In this document: positions 1 through 10,793 of the stretch, piece after piece
Numbering within the stretch: the first letter of the stretch is position 1
How the letters are laid out: every line of letters begins with the position of its first letter
From: Megascapheus bottae
Lineage: Eukaryota; Chordata; Mammalia; Rodentia; Geomyidae
Direction of reading: 5' to 3'
DNA: 64,000 bases
NCBI GenBank assembly: GCA_024803745.1
Contig: JANJXV010000130.1
Location: 238,501-302,500 of the forward strand
Translations under genes and position numbers: made by a program
Notes under the pieces: generated by a model
The model's input: only the letters and a program-made list of their open reading frames with translations
Database searches by the model: none
What the model was told of the DNA's origin: nothing

Positions 1-324
1 TTTTTCTTGGTAACCTGATCTGCCTCTTTGCTTTATACTTCACATCGCCTCAGAGATTTTATTCTGCCAATGGAAAATGAACGAATGCCATTTCTTTGGA
101 TCTACTTTTGTTAGAAAGGAATAGCATATCTCATTCTGGGAAGACCATTATCAACTGGTATCACAATGCCCACCTTTGTCTCTGCTCTAGAATTTCAGAG
201 ATATGAACCTTACAAGTCTATGGATTCATTCTGTTTTGCCATTTTTGTGGGCAATCCATTAGCCTGTCAGAGGCCAGTGAGCCAAGGACAATTGTAGATC
301 TTTGTTTTCTTTTTCAATTTCCTT
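1..324. other. Unannotated unique sequence
   Basis: No gene, open frame of note or recognisable repeat is visible. The T-rich run at the right edge belongs to the following minus-strand SINE. Confidence 0.5.
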
Positions 325-541
325 TTTTTTTTCTTGATGGTACCACTGGTGGAATTCAGGGCCTCATGCTTCCTGAGCAAGCACTCTGCCATTTGAGCAC
401 ACAGTAGTCCTTTTCAGTTCACTTGCTTTTAGTTTCTCAAATGGATTCTTGGGCTTTTACCCAGGCTTTCTTCAGATCATGATCCTCCTACTTCTGCCTC
501 CTGAGTACCTGGGATGACAGATATGGGCTACCATGCCCAGC
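325..541 (-). mobile_element. Old type B SINE (B1-like + tRNA-like dimer), minus strand
   Basis: It starts with a T-run, the complement of the A tail. The complement of the tRNA-like right half follows (GGAATTCAGGGCCTCATGC), then the complement of the B1-like left half (TCCTGAGTACCTGGGATGAC). The copy is strongly diverged, so it is an old insertion. Its order and length of about 215 bp match the other type B copies in this window. Confidence 0.75.
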
Positions 542-545
542 AATG

Positions 546-1172
546 CAAATCATAAGTTTTTAAGATCAAATAGAATAAAGGATGGTTGGCTATCATTGAT
601 TTTCTGAGAAATCAATATCCAAATCAACTATCTAAGTCACCATTTACATTCAAATAGTCTACACAAAGCTACGGTGTTCTTGAGCCCAGTTCCACAGTCA
701 GGTTAGAAACCTATGGGTTGGAATAACTACTATAAATCGGACTTTTCCAAATATAAGTGATTGTCTTTTAGACCACATGGAATGCTTACAGAAATTGTGA
801 ATTCCAAGGCTTACCTCCTAGAGAGTTTAATAACACAGGGGACCCCCAGAATGTATAGCCCTGATCCATACCCTGCTTCTGCAGGAAGGGGCTTCAAGTA
901 ACTTCATGAGCTCATTGCACGCCCTCCAGTGCGACACTCAAGTGCTCTCAGGCTTAATTTCCTCATCTGAACACCAGGTACGAAAACACCCAGGCAATGT
1001 CACGAAATGCTGCCAAGTTAATCTGTGGGGAGGTGGTTGGCAATTCTATCAAGTGCTCTATACAGGTATAAAGTATTCCAGTTTTCAGCTCACTTGGTTG
1101 TAATGTTTTTTATTTTTGCTTATTGGGGACCAGTTTCAGGTGATTTGCAAGGTCCACTGTATAAAGGAAATA
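546..1172. other. Unannotated unique sequence
   Basis: The small open frames at 906-1103 and 1025-1270 lack coding character, and the second runs into a SINE. I see no repeat or RNA gene. Confidence 0.45.
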
Positions 1173-1390
1173 TAAAAAGCAAATTTGGGCTGGGAGTTTG
1201 GCCTACTGGTAGAGTGTTTGCTTTGCATGCACAGAGACCCAGGTTCGATTCCTTGGTACCACATACATAGAAAAAAGCCGGAAGTGGTGCTGAAGCTCAA
1301 GTGGTAGAGCTCTAGCCTTGAGAAAGTCCAAGGACAGTGCTCAGGCCCTGAGCTCAAGCCCAGGACTGGTTTAAAAAAAAAGCAAATTTG
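1173..1390 (+). mobile_element. Type A SINE (tRNA/ID-like dimer) with target-site duplication
   Basis: The left half has a pol III A box-like TTGGCCTACTGG and B box GGTTCGATTCC. A linker with CATACATAGAAAAAAGCC leads to the second tRNA-like half, ending in CAGGACTGG and an A tail. The flanks repeat AAAAAGCAAATTTG on both sides (about 1173-1187 and 1377-1390), a clear duplication made by L1-type target-primed insertion. The family resembles geomyoid IDL-Geo SINEs; that name is from memory. Confidence 0.9.
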
Positions 1391-1454
1391 ATGATGATGC
1401 CAAGCTGATAGCCATGGGGGTTCTAAACTGCATGGGTTCTGTGGGTGTGTCGAA

Positions 1455-1662
1455 AACTTAAGGAGTAATGGCTGTAATCCTAGAGGCCATTCTGGAGGCT
1501 AGAATATGAGAAAAGTCTATGGGAGACTCTTATCTCCAATTCACTACCAAAAGCAACAACAAAAGAAACAGAAATGGAGCTGTGGTTCAAGTGGTGAAGC
1601 TCTAGAGTTTCTGCAAAGAAGCTCAGGTATAGCACCCAGCCCTAAGTTCAAAACAAAAACAA
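1455..1662 (+). mobile_element. Type B SINE, older copy
   Basis: It contains a degraded B1-like start (GGCTGTAATCCTAGAGGCC), the linker GACTCTTATCTCCAATT, the tRNA-like half (GAGCTGTGGTTCAAGTGG) and an A-rich tail of AAAAC type. The next SINE begins directly in or behind this tail. Confidence 0.75.
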
Positions 1663-1893
1663 AGCCCAGCATGGTGGCTCATGCCTGTAATCCTAGCTAC
1701 TCAGGAGGCTGAGATCTGAGGATCAAGGTTCAAAGCCAGCCCCAGCACAAAAGGACCTGAGACTCTTATCTCCAATTAACCTCTAGAAAACAGGAAGTGG
1801 GGCTTGGCTCAAGGGTCGGGTGGTAGCCTTGAGCCGAAGAGCTCAGGGACAGCACCCAGGCTGAGTTCAAGCCCTATGACCCACAAAAAAAAG
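1663..1893 (+). mobile_element. Type B SINE
   Basis: The left half is B1-like (ATGGTGGCTCATGCCTGTAA) followed by CTACTCAGGAGGCTGAGAT. The linker is CTCTTATCTCCAATTAACC, and the tRNA-like right half ends in a run of A. It stands in tandem with the copy just upstream, suggesting insertion into that copy's A-rich tail. Confidence 0.85.
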
Positions 1894-2327
1894 ACAATTC
1901 TAGCCCAAAGTCAATGGCAAATAGTGGTAACATGTCCAACTCTTAAGTAAAAGGTGACAGCTTTGGAAAAGCTACTGAAGATTCAAAACCACTACTGTGT
2001 ATGCATACTCCCCCACCTCTCCTTCCATTGTCCCAGGATTAAATATTCATTGCCTTTCTCTGTGCAAACAGAGACAGAGCCTAAGACACACATCATAAAA
2101 AATGCAATGTAAAGTTTCTCCCTAATTTCAGTTTCTGTATTAGAAATGCATTTTTGAATGACCTTCCCACTGCTGGGGTCGAACACCTAATCTTCCCTGC
2201 CCGGGTGAGTGTTATTCTGGGGAAACGTGGGTGTGTATGGAAGACCAAGAGATCAAGGACAAATCCCCATCAGCTGTCTGGCAATCCTCACCCCATCAAC
2301 ACACACAGTGTTCAACATATGTTCAGG
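1894..2327. other. Unannotated unique sequence
   Basis: No repeat or gene is recognised. Short frames on both strands overlap each other and show no known domain. Confidence 0.45.
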
Positions 2328-2520
2328 AAGTCAGGCGCTGGTAGCTCATACCTGTAATCCTAGCTACTCAGAAGGCTGAGATCTGAGGATCATGGTTCAA
2401 AGCCAGCCTGGGCAGGAAAAGTCCAGGAGACTTTTATCTCCAATCCATCACCAGAAAAACAGAAGCGACACTGTGACTCAAAGCAGTAGAACACTAGCCT
2501 GCAGAAAAAGATGAAGGCCC
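2328..2520 (+). mobile_element. Type B SINE
   Basis: The B1-like start (GGTAGCTCATACCTGTAATC), the linker GACTTTTATCTCCAATCC and a diverged tRNA-like half (CACTGTGACTCAAAGCAG) are in the expected order. The 3' end is decayed and lacks a clean A tail. Confidence 0.8.
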
Positions 2521-3589
2521 ACAACCAGCGTGAGCCACTGGCACTCTGTTTCCACTGCTCTTTTGAAGGCAGGGATATTTACATTAACATATTGTATATG
2601 ATTCCTATGAAACTCCAAATACGCGTGAAAGAAAATACAACAGCACTCACCAAGTTCTACTACGTTTTCTTCCGACTAACTCCTGTTTACAAACGTTGAA
2701 GGCTCTGGTGTAGCTCAGGAAACCTTTTCAAAGCTCCAGCAGTTAATTATAGCTGACTCTGGGGCTGGGAAAGCCGACTACACTACACTCTGAGATCAAT
2801 GGCTCTGGCTAGACTGGGAGGGGAGAAATGCCACTCAGATGGTAATCACTGAATGCTTCTCAAACCCAGGGAAGCAAGGCAGGGCCTCACTCCCATAATC
2901 CTCTGCACCAGCTCTTCCACACAGGTCAATGCAAAAGCAGCCTGCACTCCCCAAGCAAAACCTGCCACAGCTCTCCAGAGAAACAAACGACATTCCCATA
3001 CAGAACGTATTATGTGTATATATTACTACTTACGCTATCATAATACATGCAAATGTAAAGAATATATCGTAGAATATCCAAACATACAATGAAGTGCATC
3101 ACTGATTGTTGAGCCCTCCAGCTGGGCCCATAGCCTGTGCTGCAGCTACAGAACTTGAGCGGGCAGATGTCTCTATTGGTATATTGGCTTACATTACTGT
3201 GGATGCGCACTCAAGAGTGAGACTTATTTACTTGGGCTTTCCCCCCCCCATTCTGTCAATTAGAAAGGGCAAGCCCTGGTTTGCCACCTTCTCCACCATT
3301 GTAACTGCTTTGCTTACTATACGGAAGTCCTCAGGTAATTCTTGCCAAGTGGATGGATGCTGGCAAAAGACTTAGAGAAACCATCTGCCAAGAATTAATA
3401 GAGGTTACTCTGCAGAGAGATTAGGAGATGACTTTTAAATACACTGCTGTTACCCTTTTTAATTTTAATATTTTTGGAGCCAACTTCTGCGGAAACTACT
3501 TTTCTAATGAAGAAGAAAATGAAATGAATGTAGCTTGGGACCCAAGTGATCCCAAACATGAATAGTAGCTAAGAAGTTTAGCCTTCAAA
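2521..3589. other. Unannotated unique sequence with a short poly-C run
   Basis: About 1.07 kb without a recognised repeat. It has a run of nine C at about 3241-3249. Frames of up to 89 codons (for example 3106-3375) have no recognisable domain and are taken as chance. Confidence 0.45.
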
Positions 3590-3705
3590 AGCCAGGCACG
3601 TGCCTGTCATCCTAGTCACTCAGGAGGCTGAGACCTGAGGATCACAGTCCAAAGCCAGCCTGGACAGAAAAGTCCATGAGACTCGAATCTCTGCTTAATC
3701 AACAA
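3590..3705 (+). mobile_element. Type B SINE, 3'-truncated
   Basis: The B1-like left half is present (CAGGAGGCTGAGACCTGAGG) with the linker AAAAGTCCATGAGACTCG. The tRNA-like right half is missing after about 3700. Confidence 0.75.
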
Positions 3706-4583
3706 AGCTCATTGGTGGGTGAGAAGAATGCACAGCACTGACACCCATGGAGGGACGGTGTAAGTAGATCAGGCCTCTGCCGCCAGGGGGCGTCTCCTCC
3801 ATCTAGAGCTGCATGGCCAGCTGGTGAACAGGAGGGGAAGGCTGTCCTTTGAGATGCTGTCTGTAATGCAGCCAGCTGGCAGATAGCTTGGTGCAACGCA
3901 AGCCTGGCATTTAATAAACCAGAAGTGTCGTTTTACTACTGAACCCTCTCCTTTATACTAAGAAGATAATGAAGACACTATCTGGCATTTCTTGGGGCAT
4001 CTGGAAGAGTTAAAGAAGTGAAGAGCTTGCTTTGCTCTGGAGAGGAGGAAGATAAATCTTTACACGCAGAGGAAAAGCCTGTATAAAAAATGGATCTTCT
4101 TTGGTATTGGAGGAGAGGATGGAGCTATAATTTGTTTGTAAAGGGCACTTCGAAGTTTTACTTCAGCAATTTTATTACAAATTAACAAGACAACCCTCAT
4201 AAGCATAAAATAACAACCATAAAGATAGAGGTGGGATTTTTTTTAAAGCTTTTATCTCAACCAGTAGGAATGCTGTTATAAAAGATGGATACGTAAAATA
4301 AGGCAGAGGATAGTTTTGGATAAGAGGGTGAACTAGAATGCCCTGCACGTCACAGACACAGGATACTAGGAATGGAAGTTTGGGGGATTAATTGAAGAAG
4401 AGTTCTCCAGAGATATAAAGAGAGGCAGAGAAAGTGAATTCCTGAGAAAAATGATAATCAGGGTGATGTTCCCCCCAGTGCCAGGAATTGTTTGATGAAT
4501 CGGTGGCATTTTGATATCTAATATTTCATTTCAAGTGATTGCTTATCATGGTTCATGCTGTAATTTCCTGCCATTAGCCAAAG
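3706..4583. other. Unannotated unique sequence
   Basis: Nothing assignable. The first 200 bases are GC-richer; a minus-strand frame there (3699-3896) has no recognised domain. Confidence 0.45.
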
Positions 4584-4794
4584 CAAGAAGGGGAGGGGGG
4601 AGAGGGGGAGGGAGGGAGAGGGAGGAGGAGAAGGAAGGGGAGAGGAAGGGGGAGAGGGAGAGGGGGAGAGAGGTGGAGGGAGAGGGGGAGAGAGGTGGAG
4701 GGAGGGAGGGAGGGAGGGGAGAGGGAGGGGGAGAGGGGGAGAGGGAGGGAGAGAGAGAGAGAGGAAGAGAGAGAGAGAGGAAGAGAGAGAGAGT
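4584..4794 (+). repeat. Polypurine tract (GGGAGA/GGGAGG)n passing into (GA)n
   Basis: About 210 bases almost purely of A and G on the plus strand: imperfect GGGAG units, then GAGAGA. The open frames of 84-97 codons here on both strands (Arg/Glu/Gly-rich one way, Ser/Pro/Leu-rich the other) come from the repeat and are not genes. Confidence 0.95.
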
Positions 4795-5289
4795 CTCCAT
4801 TTAAACAAGTCACACCATGAGGACTAAACCTGTCATTCTTAAGCATAAGAGAATCTTCAAGAGACTACTTTTCTAGTTAATATAGCTAATTCGAACTAGT
4901 ACCGAGGCTTTCCTATGTATTAGGAGAACTATGGAAACTTGTATTTTCAGACTTTGCTCTTTATTTTCCCGGAATTGACAAGTTTTTCAGATCAAATTCT
5001 CTTTAAATCCAAAAGCAGACCCTTTTCATAGAAACAAAGAATTTAGTTAATATATAGATTTTATTTCCACACACAATAAAAAGAAGTTGCCGCTGTGGCA
5101 TTATTTTAAGAAAAGCTGTGAGAGTTGAGAAGCAACAAGTGATAACTCCCCAGAGGTAGAAACCCAACACAAGACAGGACCAGAGCAAAGAATCCCTGTA
5201 GACACCGGACGAGGTATCAGACTTTTTTTTCTCCCCCCTTGGATCAGAGCTCAATGCTTCCATTTAAAATGTTCACCAATTCAATGCAT
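4795..5289. other. Unannotated unique sequence
   Basis: AT-rich, with no recognisable repeat or gene. The 86-codon minus frame at 5003-5263 shows no family signature. Confidence 0.4.
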
Positions 5290-5430
5290 ATTTAAGGCTG
5301 CATGGTGTAATGTGTACACACAATGGAATGGCTACCGTGGCCCAGCCATCCTTCATCTCATGTAGCTTGTGTCTATGGCAAAACACCTCAAATCTATACT
5401 CGCAAAAATAAGTCTGTACATTGTAGATGA
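5290..5430 (+). mobile_element. Possible ancient L1 3' fragment
   Basis: A phrase pattern of the type ATGGTGTAATGTGTACACAC, then CATCTCATGTAGC and CTCAAATCTATACTC, then TCTGTACATTGTAGA, loosely resembles old mammalian L1 non-coding sequence. Divergence is high, so both the assignment and the strand are tentative. Confidence 0.3.
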
Positions 5431-5694
5431 ACAGGAAAACGAGGAAACAGCTCAAAAGTCAGGAAACAAATGGGAGCTGGCAAGGATTCCCAGAGGAAGT
5501 GACATTTGAAGGATGAGGAAGATGGTCTCACCACACTGGTGGAAGCAGCTACCTGAAAGTACAGGGGACATATGAGTCTGGGTGGGGAAACCAAGAAATG
5601 TTTGGTATTATCAGAGTTGATGAAGGTTATGGAGAAGTAACAGGATCTGACTTTGAAAAGTAGTCAGAGGTCTCTGGTCTGTATTGATAGGAAC
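5431..5694 (-). mobile_element. Probable L2 relic
   Basis: Phrases such as CCCAGAGGAAGTGACATTTG, AAGGATGAGGAAGATGG and GTAACAGGATCTGACTTTG match the complement of the L2 coding/3' region as I remember it. This is an ancient, heavily decayed element. Confidence 0.55.
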
Positions 5695-5932
5695 CTTTTT
5701 GTTGTTTCTTGTCATTTGTGGGGCTTGAACTCGAGGCCTGACCGTCTTTTGCACAAGGCTAATGATCTACTACTTTGAGCCACAGCTCTACTTCTGGTTT
5801 GTGAGTGGTTCACTAAGGATGAGAGTTTTACTGGGACTTTTCTGCCCCGGCTAGCTTCAAATTGCAATCCTCGGATTTCAGTCTCCCGAGTAGCTAGGAT
5901 TACAGATGTGAGCCACTGGCACCCAGTTTGAT
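5695..5932 (-). mobile_element. Type B SINE, minus strand
   Basis: It reads as complement: GGGGCTTGAACTCGAGGCC (right half), AGCCACAGCTCTACTTCTGG, then GAGTAGCTAGGATTACAGA and AGCCACTGGCACCCAG (B1-like half). The full order is present at about 235 bp. Confidence 0.85.
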
Positions 5933-6499
5933 ATGAACTTCAAAAGATCCATTCAGTGTAGAGAAGGAAAACTGGAGATTATGTAAGGATGCAAAAGACT
6001 CCTATTTCTAATAGACACTCTGCCACTAACTTAAGCAATCCACTTTCCCAGCCTTCAGAACCTTCAAGGAAAGCCTGGGGAGATGGGTTTCTGTCCTCTG
6101 AACACTGTGTAAAAACACAAGTGGGAATGAGGAGGCGGGAAATGGCGTATCTAAGAATGAGCTAGGATAAACCTACCGAAGGGGAGCACTCCACTAAAAG
6201 TGCTCAGAACAAATGCATGGGATGCAGAAAGCCCTCTGAGTCACCAAGTTCCGCGGGCAAAGCATGCTGCCACCCAGAAATCTGGAAGAAACCTCCATGG
6301 TGTTTTTCATGGCAGTGACATGATTTTCTATTTCCTTCCACCACATACAAAGGCTCCAGGTCATCCTCATTCTTGCAAATACAATGGTCTTCTGATGTCA
6401 GCAGGCTGGCAGCTTTGAGCCTTGATCTTGATAGCTTTGATGTTTTTCACTTCCCTCATGACTGGTAACTGGAAACCTTTTTTTCCCCCCCTCTTGAAT
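5933..6499. other. Unannotated unique sequence
   Basis: No repeat or gene is recognised. The 72-codon frame at 6200-6418 is treated as chance. Confidence 0.45.
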
Positions 6500-6589
6500 G
6501 AATAAACACATTGGTCATTTCTAGATGCTCCTTGGAGAAACTCTATGCAGAGTCTCTGGCCTGTTTTCTAATGGACTTGTTAACACTGC

Positions 6590-6885
6590 ATTGGTAATTG
6601 GACTGTAGGAGCTCTTCGTGTATTTCAGAAATTAGGCCTTTGTTTTTTTCTTTCCACAGGCATCCCAAGGGCTGGCAGACATTTTCTCACACGTTTGCAA
6701 GTTTCCATTTTGTCAGTGACGTATTTCTTTTTGCCGCACAGAAGCTCTTAAGTTCGATGCAGTCTCATCTGTCTACTTTTGCTTTTCCTCCAGATGTTGC
6801 TGAAGTTAATTCCGTGACTTCTCTGTCAAGACCGCGTCTGGTGAGGCTTTGACTTTTTGTTCCAAAAGTTTTACCCACAAGAAAA
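6590..6885 (-). mobile_element. Ancient L1 ORF2 fragment, minus strand
   Basis: The plus strand reads like the complement of the C-terminal part of mammalian L1 ORF2: a TTGGACTGTAGGAGCTCTTC stretch, ACATTTTCTCACACGTTTG, GCACAGAAGCTCTTAAGTTC and GATGCAGTCTCATCTGTC in the expected order. It is disrupted and not functional. The 84-codon plus-strand frame here is antisense to the L1 and not a gene. Confidence 0.8.
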
Positions 6886-6889
6886 AAAC

Positions 6890-7454
6890 ATTTGAAATCA
6901 CCGCCTTGAGTGATTAGTACACCAAAATCTCGAGAACAATTAGCATTCCCAAAATGCTGCTCGTATGTGAATGGCTTTCACTGGCATCAGAATGACCAAA
7001 TTAGATCAATTAATTCTATCATTTAATTAATTACATGTCCCAGGGCTATCTTAAAGGCCTCAGATAACAACTGAAAAGAAACCCCAAACAGTTGCTTTGA
7101 TATCAAGTAGTTACATCCCTAAGTCTTACTTAATAAGGAATAGCCCAATTGAAAACAAGAGGGCATTATTATTTTATCAGCACTCTGAAACAAATGCACT
7201 AAATGGTTTGTTACCAATCTGCAAGTTATCTTTATACCATCCAGACGAGGTAGTTCAAATCCTACGTGATTTGCATGTAAGCCCTTCTGGTCACCACACA
7301 ATCAAACTGAATAATGTCACTCATCTTCAGGTAAAATGGTGTTTATAATGTCCTGAGAGACTATAGGGACCGCCAGTAGTCCTCTTTTCCTTCTCTCACA
7401 TGAAAATATAGCATTTGAAATTTGAAAGATAGAAAACAAAACCCAGACTTCATA
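6890..7454. other. Repeat-free AT-rich stretch with homeodomain-type motifs
   Basis: No transposon signature is seen. At about 7005-7036 there are several TAATTA-type cores within 35 bases (ATCAATTAATTC and TTTAATTAATTAC), which are generic homeodomain binding motifs. Whether it is a regulatory element is inference. Confidence 0.35.
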
Positions 7455-7690
7455 GGTGCCAATTCTGGGCCTTGAACTCAGTGCCTAGGTGCTGCCCCTG
7501 AGTGTTTTGCTCAAGGCTAGTACTGTACCACTTGAGTCACAGCTCCACTTCCAGCTTTTTTGGGAGTGGTTTCTTTAGAGATAAGAGACTTATGGACTTT
7601 ACTGGCCAGGCTGGCTTCAAACGGAGGGATTCTCAGATCTCAGCCTCCTGAGTATCTAGGATTCCAGGTGTGAGTGATTGATGCCCAGCT
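7455..7690 (-). mobile_element. Type B SINE, minus strand
   Basis: Complement of the right half (GGGCCTTGAACTCAGTGCC, CTCAAGGCTAGTACTGTAC), then GAGTGGTTTCTTTAGAGATA and the B1-like half (CTGAGTATCTAGGATTCCAG). Full length and moderately diverged. Confidence 0.85.
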
Positions 7691-8764
7691 AACACTCAGA
7701 TTTTCCACTTTCATCCCTGTGCTGGTTGACGAGGCATTCAGTGAGTTCAGCATGTGAATGGAGACCATTTACAATTTCCCTGGACACCTTTCCACACCCG
7801 ACTTTCTTCACCTTCTCATGCACATAGAGACACACAAGAAGAAATTCCAACCATACAAAACAGAATTCTGAAAGCTCTCATTACAAAGCCCAGTAAGAAT
7901 CAAAACTCCACCATAGATAATTAGCTTACATGCCGCTCTGATCACACCACGGTGTCATCTCTAGGCTGCAGGGAAGATGTCTTTAACTATAGACAACATT
8001 ATCATGACTCGTACAACAGAAGAGATTCTGAGACAAGGATTTCAGTGCCTGATAATACACAGTACAGGGACAGTGGAGGTGCTGGAGCCTGAGAATTTAC
8101 AAAATCAGGAGGAATCAGAAGGGAAAATGTCACAGTCTCACTTTGATATTCTGCCCCGCTCCCCTTAATTATTGTGCTACACTGTTTGCTGAGGAATGCC
8201 ATAATCAAGCATCATTTTCTTGTCTAACCCTATGGTGATGTCCCAGCTTGCAGGTCTTAAGCTCACCCCCAAACATAAGACACGGGATCTTCCCAATCTG
8301 CTTTGATGCCCTAACCCTGTGAACAGAATTTCCTTACTGGCAATACAGCCTGGTAAGCACTTCTGTCATTTGCTGCCAAAAACTCGCTCAAAAACTTGAT
8401 GCTTCTCTTAATTCTGCACATGAATTCAAATTTGCTATACCAGAAATCTATCTGCTGTCAATCACAGATCATCAATAATAGATAATAATATCCATATCAT
8501 TACGTCCGTGGTAGCAATTTATCTGTCTGCATAACCACTTGGTTGGTGATGGCTGTTCACTTTTCAGAGAGAAGTTCAGAAGAGTTCCGTGGGTTTGTCC
8601 CAAGCAACAGCATACTGAGGAAATGGCTGAATTTGTACCTCACGGTCCATCTCCTTTCCACCGAGTGGTCAGGAGGTCAATGTGTTCTACAGTACACACA
8701 CTCTTTGCTAGAAATAGAAAGGAATTTCTTTTGGGCAATACTTAGGTTTCCTCTCAGGTCTTTT
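7691..8764. other. Unannotated unique sequence
   Basis: About 1.07 kb with no recognised repeat. Short frames at 7977-8168, 8002-8208 and 8539-8773 lie in different frames and on both strands and have no known domain. Confidence 0.4.
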
Positions 8765-8985
8765 CACTGCTAGACAGGTACTGTACCACTGGAACTATGT
8801 TCCTAGATTTTTGTTTTGGAGTTCTTTTTCACACAGGGTCTGTCTGTTTGTGTCTCTGTCTGTCTCTCTGTCTCTCTGTCTCTCTGTCTCTCTCTCTCTC
8901 TCTCTCTTTCTCTCTCGCTTTATGATCATCCTATATATGCCTCCTGTATATGGCTAGGATTACAGGTATATACCGCCACACCTAA
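8765..8985 (-). mobile_element. Old B1-related SINE interrupted by (TCTG/TCTC)n
   Basis: Degraded minus-strand SINE phrases (GCTAGACAGGTACTGTACCAC on the left, GGCTAGGATTACAGGTATATA and CGCCACACCTAAG on the right) surround a pyrimidine microsatellite at about 8839-8918. Confidence 0.5.
8839..8918. repeat. (TCTG)n / (TC)n microsatellite
   Basis: Repeated TCTGTCTG and TCTCTCTG units pass into a pure TC run. The 67-codon frame over it (8816-9019) is repeat-derived. Confidence 0.9.
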
Positions 8986-9744
8986 GAGGAGAAGCTTTTT
9001 TTCAAAAAAAAATGGGTGAAGTTCTGTATTTGGAGTTGTTTTGAAACTGACATTGGTGTCAACAAAATGACACCAACATGATAAAACTAGTGAGTAATGT
9101 AAAATGCCATGAGCCAGTATGAGGGCTTAGATCTGGAATGTATCTATAGACAAGTATGGTGGGATTGGGGGAGGGGTTGTAATTCGTGGTAAGGAAAGTG
9201 GTTGTGTTAGCATCCTGCCCCTGTGACAATACAGCTAAGAAAAATAACTCATCTACTCTACCTGCATTTTTATGTTTATACAATAGGTGCCTCCAAGTTG
9301 GACTTATGAGCAAAGAGTATCCCTCTCATTTCATTAAGATGTGCTGTACTCATTTCTTTTATTTTAAAAAATGGCATTATATTTGAATTGCAACATGCTG
9401 CCCATTTTTTTTTTCCAGATGAGAAGTCAACTGACGGACGCTGTAATTTGGAAGTGTGTGTGTGCATGAGAAGGTCCCAGCAGGCTCCATTTCTGATCCA
9501 TTAGATCAGTAATTACAACACAAAGTGAGGGGACAAATATTAATGCATCAGGAAATCTTGGAAGAAATGTCAAACTACCCACACAGCACAGCTTCCTTGG
9601 ATCTTCAGAGTGACCTGAATACTTAATAACTAGAGTAGAAGACTTCATTGTAAGGAGGCCACCAGGTTATTCCAGGAAGGCCACTCCTGTGCCATTCCAC
9701 ACCCCATCCCCCAAGAAAGTCACATGAAAAAGTGGCCCAAAAGG
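8986..9744. other. Unannotated unique sequence
   Basis: Nothing assignable. Overlapping short frames on both strands (9059-9648) show no domain. Confidence 0.4.
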
Positions 9745-9960
9745 GCCAGGGGTTATGATGCATGCCTGTAATCTCAGCTAGGGATAAGAGATAATGAAGA
9801 TATAGTCCTTGTCAAAAACAGAAGACCTTATCTAAAAAAAAAATAAGCTAAACAAAAGGGAAAGGGGGGGAGAGAGGAAGGGAGGAAGGAAAAAAGCTGT
9901 GGACATAGCCCAAGTGACAGTGTTTGCTCAGTATGTGCTAAACCATAGGCTTACTCCCAA
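9745..9960 (+). mobile_element. Old B1-like SINE with internal A/G-rich tail and an ID-like half
   Basis: The B1-like start is ATGATGCATGCCTGTAATCTC. An A-rich and purine tract (about 9832-9895) follows, then a tRNA-like segment (GCTGTGGACATAGCCCAAGTG). It is diverged and possibly composite. Confidence 0.55.
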
Positions 9961-9984
9961 GAACCACAGACAACAACAAATAGT

Positions 9985-10100
9985 TTATCCATATTGTGAA
10001 GGCAAGTAAACTCAAAAAGGTTGTCACTAACCCCAAAGGCACACAGCCAGTAAGAAAGGATTGGACCTGGGCTTCTTTTCCTACCATCAGGCCTGACTTG
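9985..10100 (-). mobile_element. Probable MIR relic
   Basis: AAACTCAAAAAGGTTGTCAC, CCAAAGGCACACAGCCAG and ATTGGACCTGGGCTTC match the complement of the MIR core region in order. Ancient mammalian SINE. Confidence 0.6.
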
Positions 10101-10741
10101 TAAGCCTGTCATTATCTTAGAGCTGAGTAACAAAACAATTCTATTGGACAAGACACTTGTGATTATCTAGAGCTGTGTATCCAAACACTATTGGAGATGC
10201 ATCTACTGTCATAGTCAGCTGCTGGGACAATTCAACCATAAACACTGCCTACTGGGGAGAAATTCATTCTCTACCTTCTTCCATCCACCTTACTCTCACC
10301 CCTGCATCACACCCATGGAATCAACATAGCAAGTTCCACAGGGACTGTCATAGACTGGATATCACTAGAATTTAAGCTTTCTGTAGCTAATTTTCCCTGG
10401 CTTGAAAACTTTAATGCAACTGTCAGACCCCCCAGGTTTTTTGGAGAACTAGGGTGGTGGTGGCAATTATTTCTAGATTCTGGTACCTTCCTCATGTACC
10501 TTCTGGTAGCACATAACTCTTAACTCCAGAGCTCATTTCCTTCCTTATTTTCTTCATTAGTTTGTAAGCTCCCACTGCCAACAAACATGACCCATCTGAT
10601 AACAAAATGTTGACAACAGAATGCCTGACATATTAAAGCTGTCAAATAAAAAAATGAGTTTTTACCAGGTGGTCCAAATATGTCACCTGTGTGGAAGACA
10701 TTTTTCAAAAATAGATTGTAGAGGTCAAAAAGTTACTGGGT

Positions 10742-10742
<1 letters not shown>
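10101..10742. other. Unannotated unique sequence
   Basis: No repeat or gene recognised. Several frames of 62-66 codons on both strands lack family signatures. Confidence 0.4.

Positions 10743-10791
<49 letters not shown>
10743..10791. repeat. (CA)n dinucleotide array
   Basis: About 24 uninterrupted AC units. Such arrays are typically polymorphic and can form Z-DNA. Confidence 0.97.

Positions 10792-10793
<2 letters not shown>

Noticed and set aside
4511..4846. Overlapping frames of 84-97 codons on both strands
   Set aside because: Derived from the (GGGAGA)n tract.
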